A DNA stretch of 64,000 bases from Malaya genurostris (Eukaryota > Arthropoda > Insecta > Diptera > Culicidae). The translations under genes and the position numbers were made by a program. The DNA lies in contig NC_080571.1 in NCBI RefSeq assembly GCF_030247185.1, positions 341,997,379 through 342,061,378 of the forward strand. Direction: 5' to 3'. How positions within the stretch are numbered: position 1 is the first letter of the stretch; the number at the start of each line of letters is the position of its first letter. Below the pieces are notes generated by a model. That model was not told where the DNA came from and ran no database searches. It saw nothing but the letters and a program-made list of their open reading frames with translations. Of the stretch, positions 11,261 to 22,779 are shown piece by piece.

Positions 11261-12455
11261 TAAAGCTTGCTTCATTTAGAATTGGAACAAACTTTGGCTC
11301 ATATTGTGGCGCTCCTGGTGGACGGATTTGGAAGTACTTGGCGCCTACGTGTCGGGAATTTTGTCAGCTTAACGTATGATTTTTGACATTCCGCAAATCG
11401 ACTGTACTTTGCAGACAATCAACTTGGAAGCCGAAAGAAGGGAAAAAATTGTGCACAGTTATTTGGAAAATCCATTGTGGTCTTCATCTAGGCTAGCTAA
11501 ACAGCTGAAATTGCCCAGAAATACCGTATGGCGCGTTATCAAACGGTAGAAGGAAACATTGACGACGATTCGGAAGCCACAAGCCAATCGTCGGAGTGGA
11601 ACTGTCGACCGGAAACTGCGTGAGATTTTGAAGACGATCAAGAGGAATCCTAATCTGTCGAACCGTGATTTGGAAAGAAAATTCGGTGCTGCCCATAGTA
11701 CCGTGAGGAGAACACGACTCCGGGAAGGTCTACTACTACTCGTGCACTTGTCGAGTTAGCAAACAGCCAAATCGGACCATAAAATAGAAAAGTGTGGTCA
11801 AAATTCGTGCTCGGAAACTACATATATGACAAGGTGCTGACCAAGTTCGACGGGTGTCTTTTGATGGACGAGGAAACCTATGTCAAGGCTGACTTCAGGC
11901 AAATCCCAGGTCTAAAATTTTACTTGGCAACGGCTCGGGGGGATGTTCCAGCCAAGTTTAAATTTGTTTTTGACGACAAATTTGCAAGAAAATTTATCGA
12001 ATTTTGCCGTTCATTCGATCCCACGACCATCCCGTAATGTTTTGGCCAGATTTGGCAAGCTGCCATTACAGAAAAGTCGTTCAAGAATGGTATGCAGAGA
12101 GAGGGGTCCAGTTTATTCCGAAAAACCTTAACCCACCCAACTGCCCTTAGTTCCGCCCCATTGAGAAATACTGGGCAATCATGAAGAGGAGACTCAAAGC
12201 GAAGGGAAAGGTTGTCGAAGACATCAATCAGATCAGACGACCTGGTGGAATAAGATGTGCGCCGCCTACTGAGACGTGTTACAGGAAAAATTCGAGAATT
12301 CCTTCGAAACCGCGACGAATAATTTATCCGTATTTTTCCTTAAAAGTGTGAAGAAAACGCTACATTTGTGTAAAAAAAAAGATCTTGAATTCAATAATAA
12401 ATAACTGAAATACAGGCAATTGTCTTTGTTCCAATTCTATCTGAAGCAAGCTTTA
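11261..12455 (+). mobile_element. DD37E Tc1/mariner element with TA duplications
   Basis: A 1.2 kb element with near-identical ends. The left end, after TA at 11261-11262, begins AAGCTTGCTTCATTTAGAAT and continues TGGAACAAA; the right end (12425-12453) is its reverse complement with 27 of 29 positions matching, followed by TA at 12454-12455. TA duplication and inverted repeats are the hallmark of the superfamily. Inside is a decayed transposase in the plus direction. Only the ends could still be active, and only in trans. Confidence 0.92.
11414..12322 (+). pseudogene. Decayed DD37E transposase
   Basis: Fragments of the transposase appear in order but in different frames. The first helix-turn-helix region (LAKQLKLPRNTVWRVIKR) is near 11495 and ends in a stop; the second (NPNLSNRDLERKFGAAHSTV) is near 11645. 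The first catalytic Asp is in LLMDEETYVKADF near 11860, the second Asp in FWPDLASCHYRK near 12040, and the Glu in FRPIEKYWAIMKR near 12160. Between the second Asp and the Glu there are 37 residues, matching DD37E. A deletion has removed the middle between about 11985 and 12010, and there is a stop just before FRPIE. It is not functional. Confidence 0.85.
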
Positions 12456-12639
12456 AGCCACTAACTGAGCAAAACCGTTGGTACTTTTTCGTGTAACACA
12501 CGAGAAGAAATGTTCGAGTTTCGATCATCGGAACAAATTGCTGATCAAATTTCCGATGGTATGGAGAAAGAACGATGTTGCTATCATTGGTACAACTCAA
12601 AATATTCTGGATCAAAAACTGATCACTGTCCAACGTGAT

Positions 12640-13170
12640 AAAATTTGAAAATGCTCGACTCAGCTCGACGAAAATGTCTGAGCTTTTGGGAAGCGGCTAA
12701 ACCGATTTCAACAATCGTAGACTCATTCGTAAGCTACTGTTGGGTCATTGATAAAATTTAAGTGACATAACCAACAAACCGATTACGACAACCTTAGACT
12801 TGTTTGATAGCGGACTGTTCAGTCATTGGTATCAGTGACGTAACCGACAAATGTCATTTTGGTCAACTTGAAGCTTCTTTGAAGACTGCTAGGCTATTGA
12901 TCAAGCACGAAGATCAAATAGTTGATACTATCGGTTCCGGAAATATGATGGCATTACTGACGTAACCGCCAAATTGCAAATTTTTTCCATCCACCGGGCA
13001 AACGTATTCTTTTTATGGGGACACTCAACCGAATTCGACATACTTGTAAGCTGCAAAGGAATCAACAATCAAGTTGAAATGTATTTTTGTAGACGTTCCT
13101 GGTTTCTGAAATGTCATACTCTCGACTTTCGGTTCCGAAATCTCATGCCACTTGTAGCTGACAACTGATA
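12640..13170 (-). repeat. ~160 bp repeat family, minus orientation, part 1
   Basis: Diverged monomers with GGCTAAACCGATTTCAACAA (12696) and GTGACGTAACCGACAAA (12836), reading as the reverse complement of the 41-43 kb repeats. TGACGTAA-like motifs recur near 12763 (degenerate), 12836 and 12957. Confidence 0.75.
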
Positions 13171-13320
13171 GAGCTTATTGCACGGTGGGTCAAGATGAAA
13201 AAATAATAGACAAAAAAGTTATAACTATTCAAAAATAAGCAGATTTTCAAAGAAACCTTTTCATCACTGCCAACACGAGACAGATCAGGATATTGAGAAA
13301 AAAACATGATAAAAAGAATT

Positions 13321-13400
13321 GCCTGGGGCAGGATTCGAACCCGAAACCTTCTCCGTGGAGATGTTCCATGTTCTTGAAGTCAACCTGACTAGGAATGACG
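13321..13400 (-). pseudogene. tRNA-derived relic with B box
   Basis: Reading the minus strand, GGGTTCGAATCCTGCCCC is a good Pol III B box with a T-arm-like setting. The acceptor and D arms do not pair, so this is not a tRNA gene. It is probably a SINE head or old tRNA pseudogene. Confidence 0.4.
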
Positions 13401-13409
13401 AAACACGTG

Positions 13410-13690
13410 CATGATACTGTGCACGTACCGGTTGAAGTTCATACTATAATTACTTCCTTTTGACATCACATCGTGAATTTCGTTTTGCCTATTTCGACCA
13501 TCCGTTTCAATTGCTCTGTTTTCACGTAAGACAGGATAGTTTGGCAGTTTTTGCCTTTCTCTATAGAAAGGTAACAAAATGGTTAGATCGGAGAGCCATA
13601 GTGACTGAGGTCTGTTTTTACGCGGCGGATACGTACCGTGTAAAAAAAACACGCAAAAAACAAACCGCATATCTTCGGAAATTCGCTTAA
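13410..13690. other. Short spacer with CCTTTCTCTATAGAAAGG palindrome
   Basis: Contains a near-perfect 18-bp palindrome at about 13555-13572 that resembles the palindrome beside the 43 kb DD37E element (44233). In both places it lies in or beside the ~160 bp repeat family, so it may mark an end of that element. Nothing coding is seen. Confidence 0.4.
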
Positions 13691-14400
13691 AAACCCGCCA
13701 AAATTTTTTTTGATGCCAAATCTCACGTCCAGATCAGGTGTAAAATCGATTTTAGGACCGCCTAGCTTTGGAAATCAACGTAGAAAAAACCGCAAAATTC
13801 AAAAATTTTTTGTTGATGCCAAATGTCTCAGAAATGCATGAAATGCCCAGATCTGGTTTAATCTCGAAAAAACCGATTTTGATTTTCGAAATCGAAAATT
13901 TTTTTTTATGCCATACGACTTAGAAATGCGTGAAACGTTGAGTTTCAAAAGCAATTTTTTTAAAACTTTGACTATAGCATCGCGTAATATAGGAAATCCG
14001 CATAAAAAACCGCAGAATTGAAGAGTATTATTTTATGCCAAATGTCTTAGAAATGCATGAATCTAAATCTAAAAAAAAAATTTTTTTTTTCAAAATAAAA
14101 TCGACTTTGGGACAGCAAAACTAAAGAAATTTTTGTTATACCAAATGTTTTAAAAATACATGAAACGTTCAGAGAAAGAGAGAAAGAAAAAAATTGAAAT
14201 AAAATCGACTTTGGGACTTTTGTATTTCCGAAATCGAAATATTTTTTGATGCTAAATGTCTTAGAAATGCAATATATATAAAACAATAAACCAAGACCAA
14301 ATCAAGAAAACCGAATAGTTTAGAAAATTCGCTTCAAAATTCGCGTAAAAAACCGCAGAACTTCGGAAATCTGCCGCAAAAAATCGCGTAAAAAAGATCT
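13690..14400 (-). repeat. Satellite of the 4-7 kb type, inverted
   Basis: Units with ATGCCAAATGTCTTAGAAAT, GCATGAAACGTTCAGA and AAAATCGACTTTGGGACTTT are the reverse complement of the unit consensus at 4.3-7.6 kb. Unit starts recur every 100-130 bp near 13710, 13812, 13905, 14032, 14140 and 14250. The block sits between two parts of the ~160 bp repeat family, so one was inserted in or recombined with the other. Confidence 0.8.
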
Positions 14401-15240
14401 TAGTATATCATTCGACTTAGCTCGACGAGTTCGGAAAATGTCTGTGTGGCTGTCACTTATGGTTCTGGATATAACGGTATAAGTGACGTAATCGACATAC
14501 GTGTTGTATTTCTACCGCCGCTCAGGAATTCTCGAAAATGGTTAAACCGATTTCAACAAGCTCAAGCTTGTTAAAAAGCTACTATTGAACCTTTGATCTT
14601 CAAACTGTATCCAATGGTTGTCACTGCTGGTTCTGGATATAATAGTATAAGTGACGTAAGCGACAAAAAGTGTTGTTTTCTTACCGCTCAATTTTTCTCA
14701 TAGATGGCTAAACCGATTTCATCAAGTTTGGGCTCGTTTGGAAGCTACTATTGGAACATTGATCAAGTTTGAAAATCAAATGGTTGTCACTTCCTGTTCT
14801 GAGGATATAATGACATAAGTGACGTAATCGACAAAACGTTTTTACCGCTCAATTTTCTCACGAATGGCTTAACAGATTTCTACAAGTCTTGGCTCATTTG
14901 AAAGCTACTATTGAATTTTGGATGAAACTCGAAAATCAAATGGTTTTCACTTCCGGTTCTGAAGATATAATGGTATGAGTGACGTAACCGACTAACTGCA
15001 CATTTTTTCGAAGAAAGCATTGAACGAATTTTTACAGGTTTAGGTTTATTTTTGAAAGCTAGCAATGTCAATCAAATTTGAAAGGTCTTTGTCGAACATT
15101 TTCGGTTCGAAAGGTGTAATCTTATATGTGACGTAACCGACAAATCCCAGTGTATTTTTATGCACCGCTCATTTGAAAGCTACTATTAGGACATTTGAAA
15201 AGCTCACAATACTAATGGCCATGGATTTAATTTTTCAAAT
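14400..15240 (-). repeat. ~160 bp repeat family, minus orientation, part 2
   Basis: Five well-aligned tandem monomers. AAGTGACGTAA-like motifs recur at about 14471, 14650, 14818, 14980 and 15127, giving units of 179, 168, 162 and 147 bp. Each unit also has GGCTAAACCGATTTC, CATTTGAAAGCTACTATTG and CACTTCCGGTTCTG. In reverse complement these match the GAAAATCGGTTCAGCC and CCGGAACCGGAAGTCGG landmarks of the 41-43 kb block. Confidence 0.82.
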
Positions 15241-15600
15241 ATTCAAATGATACTGTTTAAGGGGCGGGTAGGGTTTAACACTTTTGAGGAATCATTAATT
15301 TTTTTCTTTATATTTTCTTATAGCAAAACATTTCAAGAATATTCTGTGAAATTTTCAAACCTATCGGAGCAAAATTCTGGAGGTTATGGGTCTTTACCTT
15401 TGCTTATCTCACACTGCGAAGAAGCAAGAGTTCTGCTTCGATTGACTTGAAAATTTGACAAAACATTTTTGAAATGTTTTTTTTTTGACAAAATACAAAG
15501 AAAGAATATGATCTTTCGAAAGTTTTTCTCTAAAGCAGGTTTGTTTGTTTGATTGAAAAGTGAAGCTGACATCGTAAAGATATCAAAAGAACGTGTTGGT
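15240..15600. other. AT-rich spacer upstream of mariner relic
   Basis: Nothing recognised. It may hold the decayed 5' part of the mariner that follows, but no helix-turn-helix motif could be read. Confidence 0.4.
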
Positions 15601-15614
15601 TTTATGAGCATTCG

Positions 15615-16215
15615 ACTATGAGAAAGCTCTGTTCAAAGTGGTTGCCGCGTTTGCTCACTGTTGACCAAAAAAAAAGAGAACGTGTTGATGATTCTGAGCA
15701 GTGTTTAAACGCGTAACAAACCGGAATTTTTGCGTCGATATGTGACAATGGATGAAACATGGATTCATCATTTCACTCCGAAATCAAAACGATCGTCATC
15801 TGAGTGTGAACAGCAACTGGTGAACCTCGTCCAAAGCTTGTTAGCTTGTCGGCTGGTAAGATTATGGCCTCGGTATATTGGGATGCGTGTGGTGTAATAT
15901 TCATCGACTATCTTGAGAGGGGAAATACCATTAACAGTAAATTCTTTATAGCGTTATTGGACTTTTGAATTTTGTTTCATCAAGACAACGCACCGTGTCA
16001 CAAGTCAATCAAAACAATGGCAAAACTACGTGAATTGAACTTCGAATTGCTCCCCCATCCACCGTATTCGCCAGATTTGGCTCCCAGCGGCTACTGACTG
16101 TTCGCAGACTTGAAACTGTGGCCTGTTTTGAGGCAAAAGATAAATCCTATGACAAAAGTGGTATTGAAATGTTAAGGCGGCGTTGCTTGAATCTCATCAG
16201 TTTTTGAGTTCCAGT
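15615..16215 (+). pseudogene. mariner (DD34D, irritans-like) transposase relic
   Basis: Decayed mariner transposase, 5' truncated. Readable blocks, spread over frames, are LTVDQKKRERVDDSEQCL (15660), the first catalytic Asp in VTMDETWIHHF (15745), SAGKIMASVYWDACGVIFID (15850), the second Asp in HQDNAPCHKS (15985), and the third Asp in PPYSPDLAPSGY (16060). There are 34 residues between the second and third Asp, the DD34D signature. Frameshifts lie near 15710 and 15800, and stops replace residues near 15968 and 16097. Not functional. The relic at 55.5 kb belongs to the same group. Confidence 0.88.
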
Positions 16216-16229
16216 TTACAACCAACGAC

Positions 16230-19200
16230 ATTAGCCAATAAATCCCCTGCTGGTGTCCGTGTTTTTACTACAAACTCCCGCCAGCCGAAGGTCACATATG
16301 TGTACGATCATCATTACCGATATTAGATTGGCTAGCCAAAACCAGGGAGAGGGAAGCAACCGGGACCTTTTCCGCATATTGCATGAATAGTTTTATTAAT
16401 ATTGGAAAATGTTTAATTTTAAATATTGAAGCTTCCTCTTTTATTTATACGAGGCTGGCGACGCACGGTTCGGTTCCGTTTTTGTGCTATTGCGCTCTGC
16501 GATTGGGATGTCTCACTGCATTCAATCACAGGACTCTGAGTGGGGTGTGGAAAAAGGATACAGTCGAGTGGTTTTTGCGTATAGAATGAGGCGGCAGTAA
16601 AGCTCCTTTCTTTTGTGTGATATGCATGAAATGCTGTCCTACTCCGGTGTGTGGAGAAGGAAGAAGTAGACTTCTCCTCCATCTGGAAGGAATGAGTTGA
16701 TGCTGAAGAGTGAATTAGTGAGAAGCTATTCTAGAACTGGAGAGCTACGGGGAAAAAGGGGTGACGCATAGTTTCCATTTAGGAACATTTATTACACAGA
16801 AACCGAAAACCAGAAAGTCGATTGCTACTTACTTGGCTATATCATCACACAGCCTTCGAGTAAGAGATCCTTGAAAGCTGGGGACATGACATCGAACCAT
16901 GTTTGCAAATGTTAAAAATAATAGAGATAAGACATGCAAAGGACTCCGGCTGATGTGCGGGGGGGAGCGGGGTTTTCCTGAAACATACAAGCTGTTCGGG
17001 CTTCTCCTCCGATTGAACAAACAAACATGGGTGTGAGTGAAACTCATCGGGAACGATATGATTTAATTATTCACATTTGAATTAAAATCCTATTGCGCCT
17101 GCATGATAGGCAAACGACGATGATGATGATGATGATGATGTTCACTCCGCTGGTTTGCCACAAATAGACAAACCTTCGGCTTCGCCTTCGTGCTGTGAGT
17201 CCTGAGTTCCACTGCAAGCGGTTGGCGGTTGTCGTTTTCTCAAGCCAACAAATAATTTGAATAATTTTCAAGTTATCCAACGTGAAAAAGTATTTTGTCG
17301 ATTATTGGGAACTTTTGACTGCCTCTGTTCACCACAAGTGCGCTCCGGGTTTTTTTTTCCCATTTCACTCAAACACGTCAAAATGCTATGCCATTTCGTC
17401 GGATTTCTGGTAACTACCATATATTAGTGGTGCCACACGGTGTTTTTTTTTTTTTTGGCTTTTTGTTCAGGAATAATTAGAATGCAAATTTGTTTATTTT
17501 TTTAACGACTGACACTCGTCGCTCGGTGATTCTCGAATAGTGCTTCTAATTTGTGCTTTGACAAGATTTTTACTCTGCCCTCTGTGGTTTCGTTCTGTGG
17601 TTTCGATATTGTGACTAGGAAAAGTTTCTTGTGAAACAGTCCTCAGACTGAAATGAAGGCGGGTAATTTACTCTGATTAAAATTTTGGCCCGTCAAAATT
17701 GCGTTAGCCTTTTAGCATTTCGTTTTTTTTCTTCCTCCGACAGGTTTACTGACTTACCACCCATTACGATCCCTGCCATTTACCTATCCAGTGGCAGTGG
17801 TCAAACTCTTCGGCGGCTTCAATTAAATTAATTTAGGTATATTTATATACATAAATAACCATAACTGAAGAAAGAGCACTCGGTAAATTCGGTCTGAACT
17901 ATGTTCAGCAGCTAATATGCAGCTAGCAGCTAGTGCTTCGAGTTCTATCACTCTTCTGGCAATGAATTGCTGATGAAAGCTGAAGACGGAACGGAAGAGG
18001 ATACCGGGCGGAGGACTATCGAGGTAATTCGCTTCCGTTTCCACACACACAGAACAAAACAAAAAAAACCAGAAGAAAGAAAGAACCGAGCCACCGCTAA
18101 GTGAAGGAAAAATAAATTTCGGAAACAACGTCGGAGAATACGAATGTTGTGACAAGCGGGAAACAGTTTGCCTCTCGCGCGCGTAGAAAAAAGGATAAGA
18201 CTAGGAAGTTCAGGTCGAGAAAGCAAAAAAAAAAAGGGTGCGCTTTCATCACATTATTGACGGCAAATATTTTATTCCGTGGCGTGTTCTATCGCTAGTC
18301 TAACTCGAAGGCGCATTGGTTCTTCGGGCTCGGGCACACGCGGAGGGTGAGCAAAACAGTTTTACACGGCAAGCAAGGCTGTTACGTGGACAGTACCCAA
18401 TGAAACAAAAAAAAAAGAAAGTGTACAAATTGAGCCTGAACGAAAACAAAAAGATTTACATAATTCCGATATCTACATACATACATAAGAAATTAAATAA
18501 ACAACGAAGTGTCGGAAGGAAGTTGGTTGCTGCTCTTCACGGACGACGCCGAACAGGAGATTTGTTCGGGTTGAGATTTTTGCTTTATTGGGATTGGGTC
18601 CTGGAAGCAATTGCCACATCTTACCACCGAGCTGGTACTGAATGTGATCTAAGACCATGTCCAAAATAACAGACAAACAAAAAAAACGACAACACCCCCA
18701 CCCGAGGAATGGAAGGATGGGCCTGCTACAGCGAATGCCAATGAATCACAAAGAAGGATTAAATGCGCCATCTCACGATGGATTGCCGCAGAGTCGTTTC
18801 GGGGTCGCAGCCCGGCAGTGGCAGTTGGCAGTTGGCAGTGATCCTGATTAGCACCAGCAGGCCTGGGAATGATTTATTTGCAAATGTGATGGGCAGCAGC
18901 TAGCAGCAGTAGCAGTCATAGCCTACTGGGTGAAAGTGACTTTACTTAAGCACTAATTACTATTCCAGCCGGGATGTGGCACTGGTAGTGAGCCGGCCGG
19001 GAAGCGTAATTTCAATGTTAATTTATGAACTTCGGTCATTGAGCAGCAGCACTAGTGGGGGGTTAATTTACTTGTAACGCAAATGCAATCATCCAACCGA
19101 CCGGTCAAGCAAACCGACGTACAACCGTTTTGTTTTCTTCTCTTTTTTTTTCGGGACCGGGGGGGGGGGCATTGAATTTTAATCTAAATTGTGGCTTGTC

Positions 19201-20670
19201 AAAGCCTAATGTATGCCTCTGATGTAGTCGCAAGCGTAAGAGTCGGTGCGTGATTTACGGCGGTTGGCCCGTTGGTTGGTTGGAAAGAAGAAAGAAGGCT
19301 AGAAATCTAGATCCGCGATTCCAACCGGAGGGGGGTTGGTTTCCGTGATCAAGAACTCGTACCACCACCATTAATGTCTTTTCTGAAACTTCCAGGTAGG
19401 GCCGTCAGTTCATTACGTCTGCGTTTCAATTTTCATCAGACGGGGACGGGTTTTGGGCACCGAGGATCAATGCACGGGAGGCGACCGGTGGTAATAAAAA
19501 ATAATTAACCAAACCCGTTGAAATTGATTTTGAGGTTGGAAATTACCGAGCGAGACACAGTCATAGGTTGTGTGTTTTCGTTTGTTTGACTGAGCGAGGC
19601 AACTTTTTATTACTATTTATTTTAGTTTTTTTTTATTTGCCTGTGCCCTACAGGGTCGTCTCCCCAGGGCAGCAGATAGGGGTTTGGGTAGTGCCATTAG
19701 AAGCGGGGAGAGGAGTTATTATTTCAGTCGGGACCCTTTTTGCTAGTAGACTAACTTTCAGCTCGTTTACCTTGAAAAGTCACCTCTCTCCGGAGGGGTG
19801 GCAGGTACTGAAACTTTCCGTTCTACGGAAACCCCATTAAAAGCTAGTCCGAACAAGTATTGTTTTATTGCTTACCGAAATTATGGGTATGAAGAACTAC
19901 TTCTTGCCAACCAGTAGTAGTTCGTAGTACGGAGAGGTACTCGCGGTGCACAGGGAAAACGGATGCGGACTGAACCATTTGAAACGCTTGATATTTCCGA
20001 TTCGGTAAAATTGTTCCATCACGTAAGTGTGCAGAGCCCGGCCCGGAAGGTTGTTTGTTTAATGGTGGAATTGGGAACATGCATACCGTAAATATTTAAT
20101 TGGATAAACGTGGCAGTCGCATTGGCAACACCAAAGAATACGAATCACATGCTTTTCAGAAACCGATTTGAAATTATGACATTGACGAAACAGATGAAAC
20201 CTAAAGGTCACAGATGACTGCCTTGAGGGGCAACTATTGAAACAAGTTCAGTTCTGGTCAGGAATGTTTTACCAGTTTTGCAATATTAAAATATCCGGTA
20301 GATCAAATGATGGTTTTCATATTTGTCGTTTGTTCGATGCTGACTCAAATAATATGGTAATTTTTCAGAAGGCTAGCGGAGTACTTGTTCTTCTCGCGTG
20401 AACAAAACTAGTCTGATGGAGCCAAATCGGGGACGAATAAGACCGATTGAGAAGCAATTGGAACCCTGAATCGTGTCATGTTTGCGTTGGCGAATTGTTT
20501 TGCAAAATCAAACTTTTTTGTAGCTTCAAGTGAAACCGTTTCGCATAAGTTTCGGCTTCGAATCGCGTCAATAATACTTGCGATTGATGTTTTTTTTTTC
20601 TTTTTCTTTCTCCCCATATAAAAGTTGGCAAAAACCCTAAATATTCGATTCCGGTCTGTTTAATAGCTTT
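16230..20670. other. Unique non-coding block 3
   Basis: About 4.4 kb, the longest stretch without a recognisable element. It contains a GAT microsatellite (17116), poly-T/poly-A runs, a G-run at 19160-19169 and several unique GC-rich segments. Overlapping open frames of 60-117 codons on both strands show no domains. One minus-strand frame (20408-20617) ends in PDLAPSD, as mariners do, but the rest does not match. Consistent with intron or regulatory intergenic DNA; no exon supported. Confidence 0.5.
17116..17141. repeat. (GAT)n microsatellite
   Basis: About eight GAT/ATG units. Confidence 0.9.
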
Positions 20671-20679
20671 CCAACAATA

Positions 20680-21809
20680 AAGATTGTCTCAGAAAGTATG
20701 GACGCACTTTGATTTCAAATTTTATTCGATATACTGATAATATTAGACTACAACAACAGAATATTATACTCAACATTTGCTACTTAGCCATTGTAGACTA
20801 GCTGGCGAACCTTCTTGCGAACGTTCCTCATTAAATTTCCTACAGACTTTTTGGCGACAAGTTTTGACACTTTTTTCCCATCTTTTTCGAACTGTTGAAT
20901 GGTTTCGGCTGCCTTCGTTAATGCCCAAAATTCCTCAATTGGTCGAAGTTGTGGGCGATTTGGTGGATTCATGTCTTTTGGGACGAAAGTGACATTTTTG
21001 GTAGTATACCATTCTACCGTTGATTTCGAGTAGTGGCAAGAAGCAAGATCTGGCCAGAAGATAACAGGATTCTTGTGGTTTCGAATCATGAGTAGAAGTC
21101 GTTTTTGTAAACATTCCTTGATATATATTTCGCTGTTCATTGAAGCAGTGGTGATGAAGGGTTTCGAAATCTTACCGCAGCTACAAATTGCTTGCCAGGC
21201 CATAGCTTTCTTACCAAATTTTTCGACTTCAATCGATGTCTCGGACTGGTTTAACACTTGCCCTTCTCGCACCGTATAATATTGTAATCCCTGCAAGGAT
21301 TTGTAATCGAGTTTCACGTAGGTTTCGTCATCCATGATTATGCAGTTCAAATTTCCAGCGAAGAACATTTGACTTCGAAGTGCCCACTTTTTGGCCACCT
21401 CCCGAACTGAAACCTCCTTCTTTTGCTCGAACGCCTTCAGTATACGTTTATCCAACTGGGGGTTAGCAGGACCTTTTTTTCGACCTGTTTTCAGTTTATC
21501 CTCAAAGTTGTTATCCTCACCGAACTTCCTGATTGCATTTCGCACGGCTTTTTCACTTACTTCTTCCATTTTTGCTATCTTTTTCAGTGACAGTCCGCGT
21601 TCTGTGCACCATTTGTACACAATTTTTCGACGTTGTTCTGCTGAAAGTCCACGCATTTCGAAACAAACTAATTAAAACGAATAAACAACTGCACAAGTGG
21701 TTAGAGAAGAGTGTAAACAACAGGACGCAGCCATAAAAATTGACAGATTCTGAACCATTGCGAAATGGCAGCGGTTTTTGGTTGCGTCCATACGTTCTGG
21801 GACAGTCTT
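20680..21809 (-). mobile_element. DD37E Tc1/mariner element, copy with open frame
   Basis: A 1.13 kb element bounded by TA at 20678-20679 and 21810-21811. The left end reads AAGATTGTCTCAGAAAGTAT then GGACGCAC; the right end (reverse complement) reads AAGACTGTCCCAGAACGTAT then GGACGCA, so the ends differ at only a few positions. The transposase gene lies on the minus strand. A sister copy is at 43.02-44.23 kb. Confidence 0.95.
20784..21656 (-). CDS. DD37E transposase, internally shortened
   Basis: Open frame of 290 residues for a cut-and-paste transposase that would bind the element's inverted repeats and insert at TA. The start MRGLSAEQRR matches the sister copy. Residues about 1-60 form the first helix-turn-helix, followed by TGRKKGPAN. 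The catalytic triad is Asp in MDDETYVK, Asp in WPDLASCHY and Glu in RPIEEFWA with 37 residues between the last two, so all three catalytic residues are present. Compared with the sister copy, about 135 bp encoding the second helix-turn-helix and linker are missing (junction near 21370), and one A is lost just upstream; together the two changes keep the frame open. Catalysis may be possible but end recognition is probably lost. Family members are usually about 340-350 residues. Confidence 0.85.
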   Translation of the reverse strand: MRGLSAEQRRKIVYKWCTERGLSLKKIAKMEEVSEKAVRNAIRKFGEDNNFEDKLKTGRKKGPANPQLDKRILKAFEQKKEVSVREVAKKWALRSQMFFAGNLNCIIMDDETYVKLDYKSLQGLQYYTVREGQVLNQSETSIEVEKFGKKAMAWQAICSCGKISKPFITTASMNSEIYIKECLQKRLLLMIRNHKNPVIFWPDLASCHYSKSTVEWYTTKNVTFVPKDMNPPNRPQLRPIEEFWALTKAAETIQQFEKDGKKVSKLVAKKSVGNLMRNVRKKVRQLVYNG

Positions 21810-21814
21810 TATAT

Positions 21815-22065
21815 CTCATTAATTATATTATTATATTGGTATAATATAAAACAATGCCCGATTCACCTAAAGTGAGCTAATGCCTTTCCAATCTATATTA
21901 ATTTAAATATGGTTTCTTGGTCAATTTGTTTCTTTCTTTCATCCAATGCTATTTTTTGCTTTCTGGTCAACGTTTCGAAAGTTTTTTTTCACCATCATCA
22001 GGGTAGAGCGACCTAATTTGCCAAAAACTAATATAAAAATATATAAATTATGAATTATGTGGAGA
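21815..22065. other. AT-rich spacer
   Basis: About 250 bp without recognised features. Confidence 0.4.
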
Positions 22066-22067
22066 AT

Positions 22068-22720
22068 GTACAGTCTATTTCATAAGAGCGTGGTCACGAT
22101 TACTCGCGATCGATAAAGTGGAATGGTGTGAGATTTTTTTTAACACAGAGGGCAGTAGTGTCCTTGATGAAATGCAAGAATAAATCAGCTGCCTATTGTT
22201 TACAATTTGATCTCAACATTTTTAAAAAAGGAGTACCGCGTACGCTTTGAAGCAGTTTTTTGTGTTCGCACCCTAAACGACCCAAAATGACCCAAGTTGC
22301 CGCAGCGAAATACACGGAAAAGTCGAAACAGTAAGTAAGTGGTCGTCGACGACTTCCCAAATCGCGGCTCTGGCGGTGTATTGTCGGAAAAAGACGAAAA
22401 AGTGATTTGTGACCTGTTTTTTTTTAAGAATCCGACATTAATTTTACGCGAAGAGGCTTCAAAATTGACCACAAAAAAGGTTTAAACATATCGTACGGAA
22501 CTGTACTGCAGACATTTGATCGCAAATACTTTGAAATTTCGAAGTACTTTGCAAAAACCGATGTCGCCCTCAGTCGCCTGATGCCAATCCCATTGAGAAC
22601 GTTTAGGCTCAAATGAAGATGGGAAAAACCGACCACACAATTTGAAACAGCTTGTTCGAAGAGTTCACAAATTTGGAGGTGTGTGAACTGTGCAAACTTT
22701 CGCTTCCTTCCCACTACTAG
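22068..22720 (+). pseudogene. Internally deleted Tc1-like element relic
   Basis: Starts with TACAGTCTATTTCATAAG at 22068, a typical Tc1-like end. Inside, the plus strand reads PNRGSGGVLSEKDEKVICDL (near 22358) and NPTLILREEASKLT (near 22430), the paired helix-turn-helix region of a Tc1 transposase. It then jumps directly to a piece like the region after the last catalytic residue (SPDANPIENVWAQMK-like, near 22580, ending near 22680), so the whole catalytic core is deleted. The right-hand terminal repeat was not found. Not functional. Confidence 0.7.
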
Positions 22721-22779
22721 AATTTGAAACGATACCCTTCACTAAAGTACGGATTAGTTAGATAAAACATTCTGACATA

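Noticed and set aside
20408..20617. Minus-strand frame ending in PDLAPSD as a mariner
   Set aside because: The match is seven residues and the preceding sequence does not resemble the segment that should come before the third catalytic Asp.
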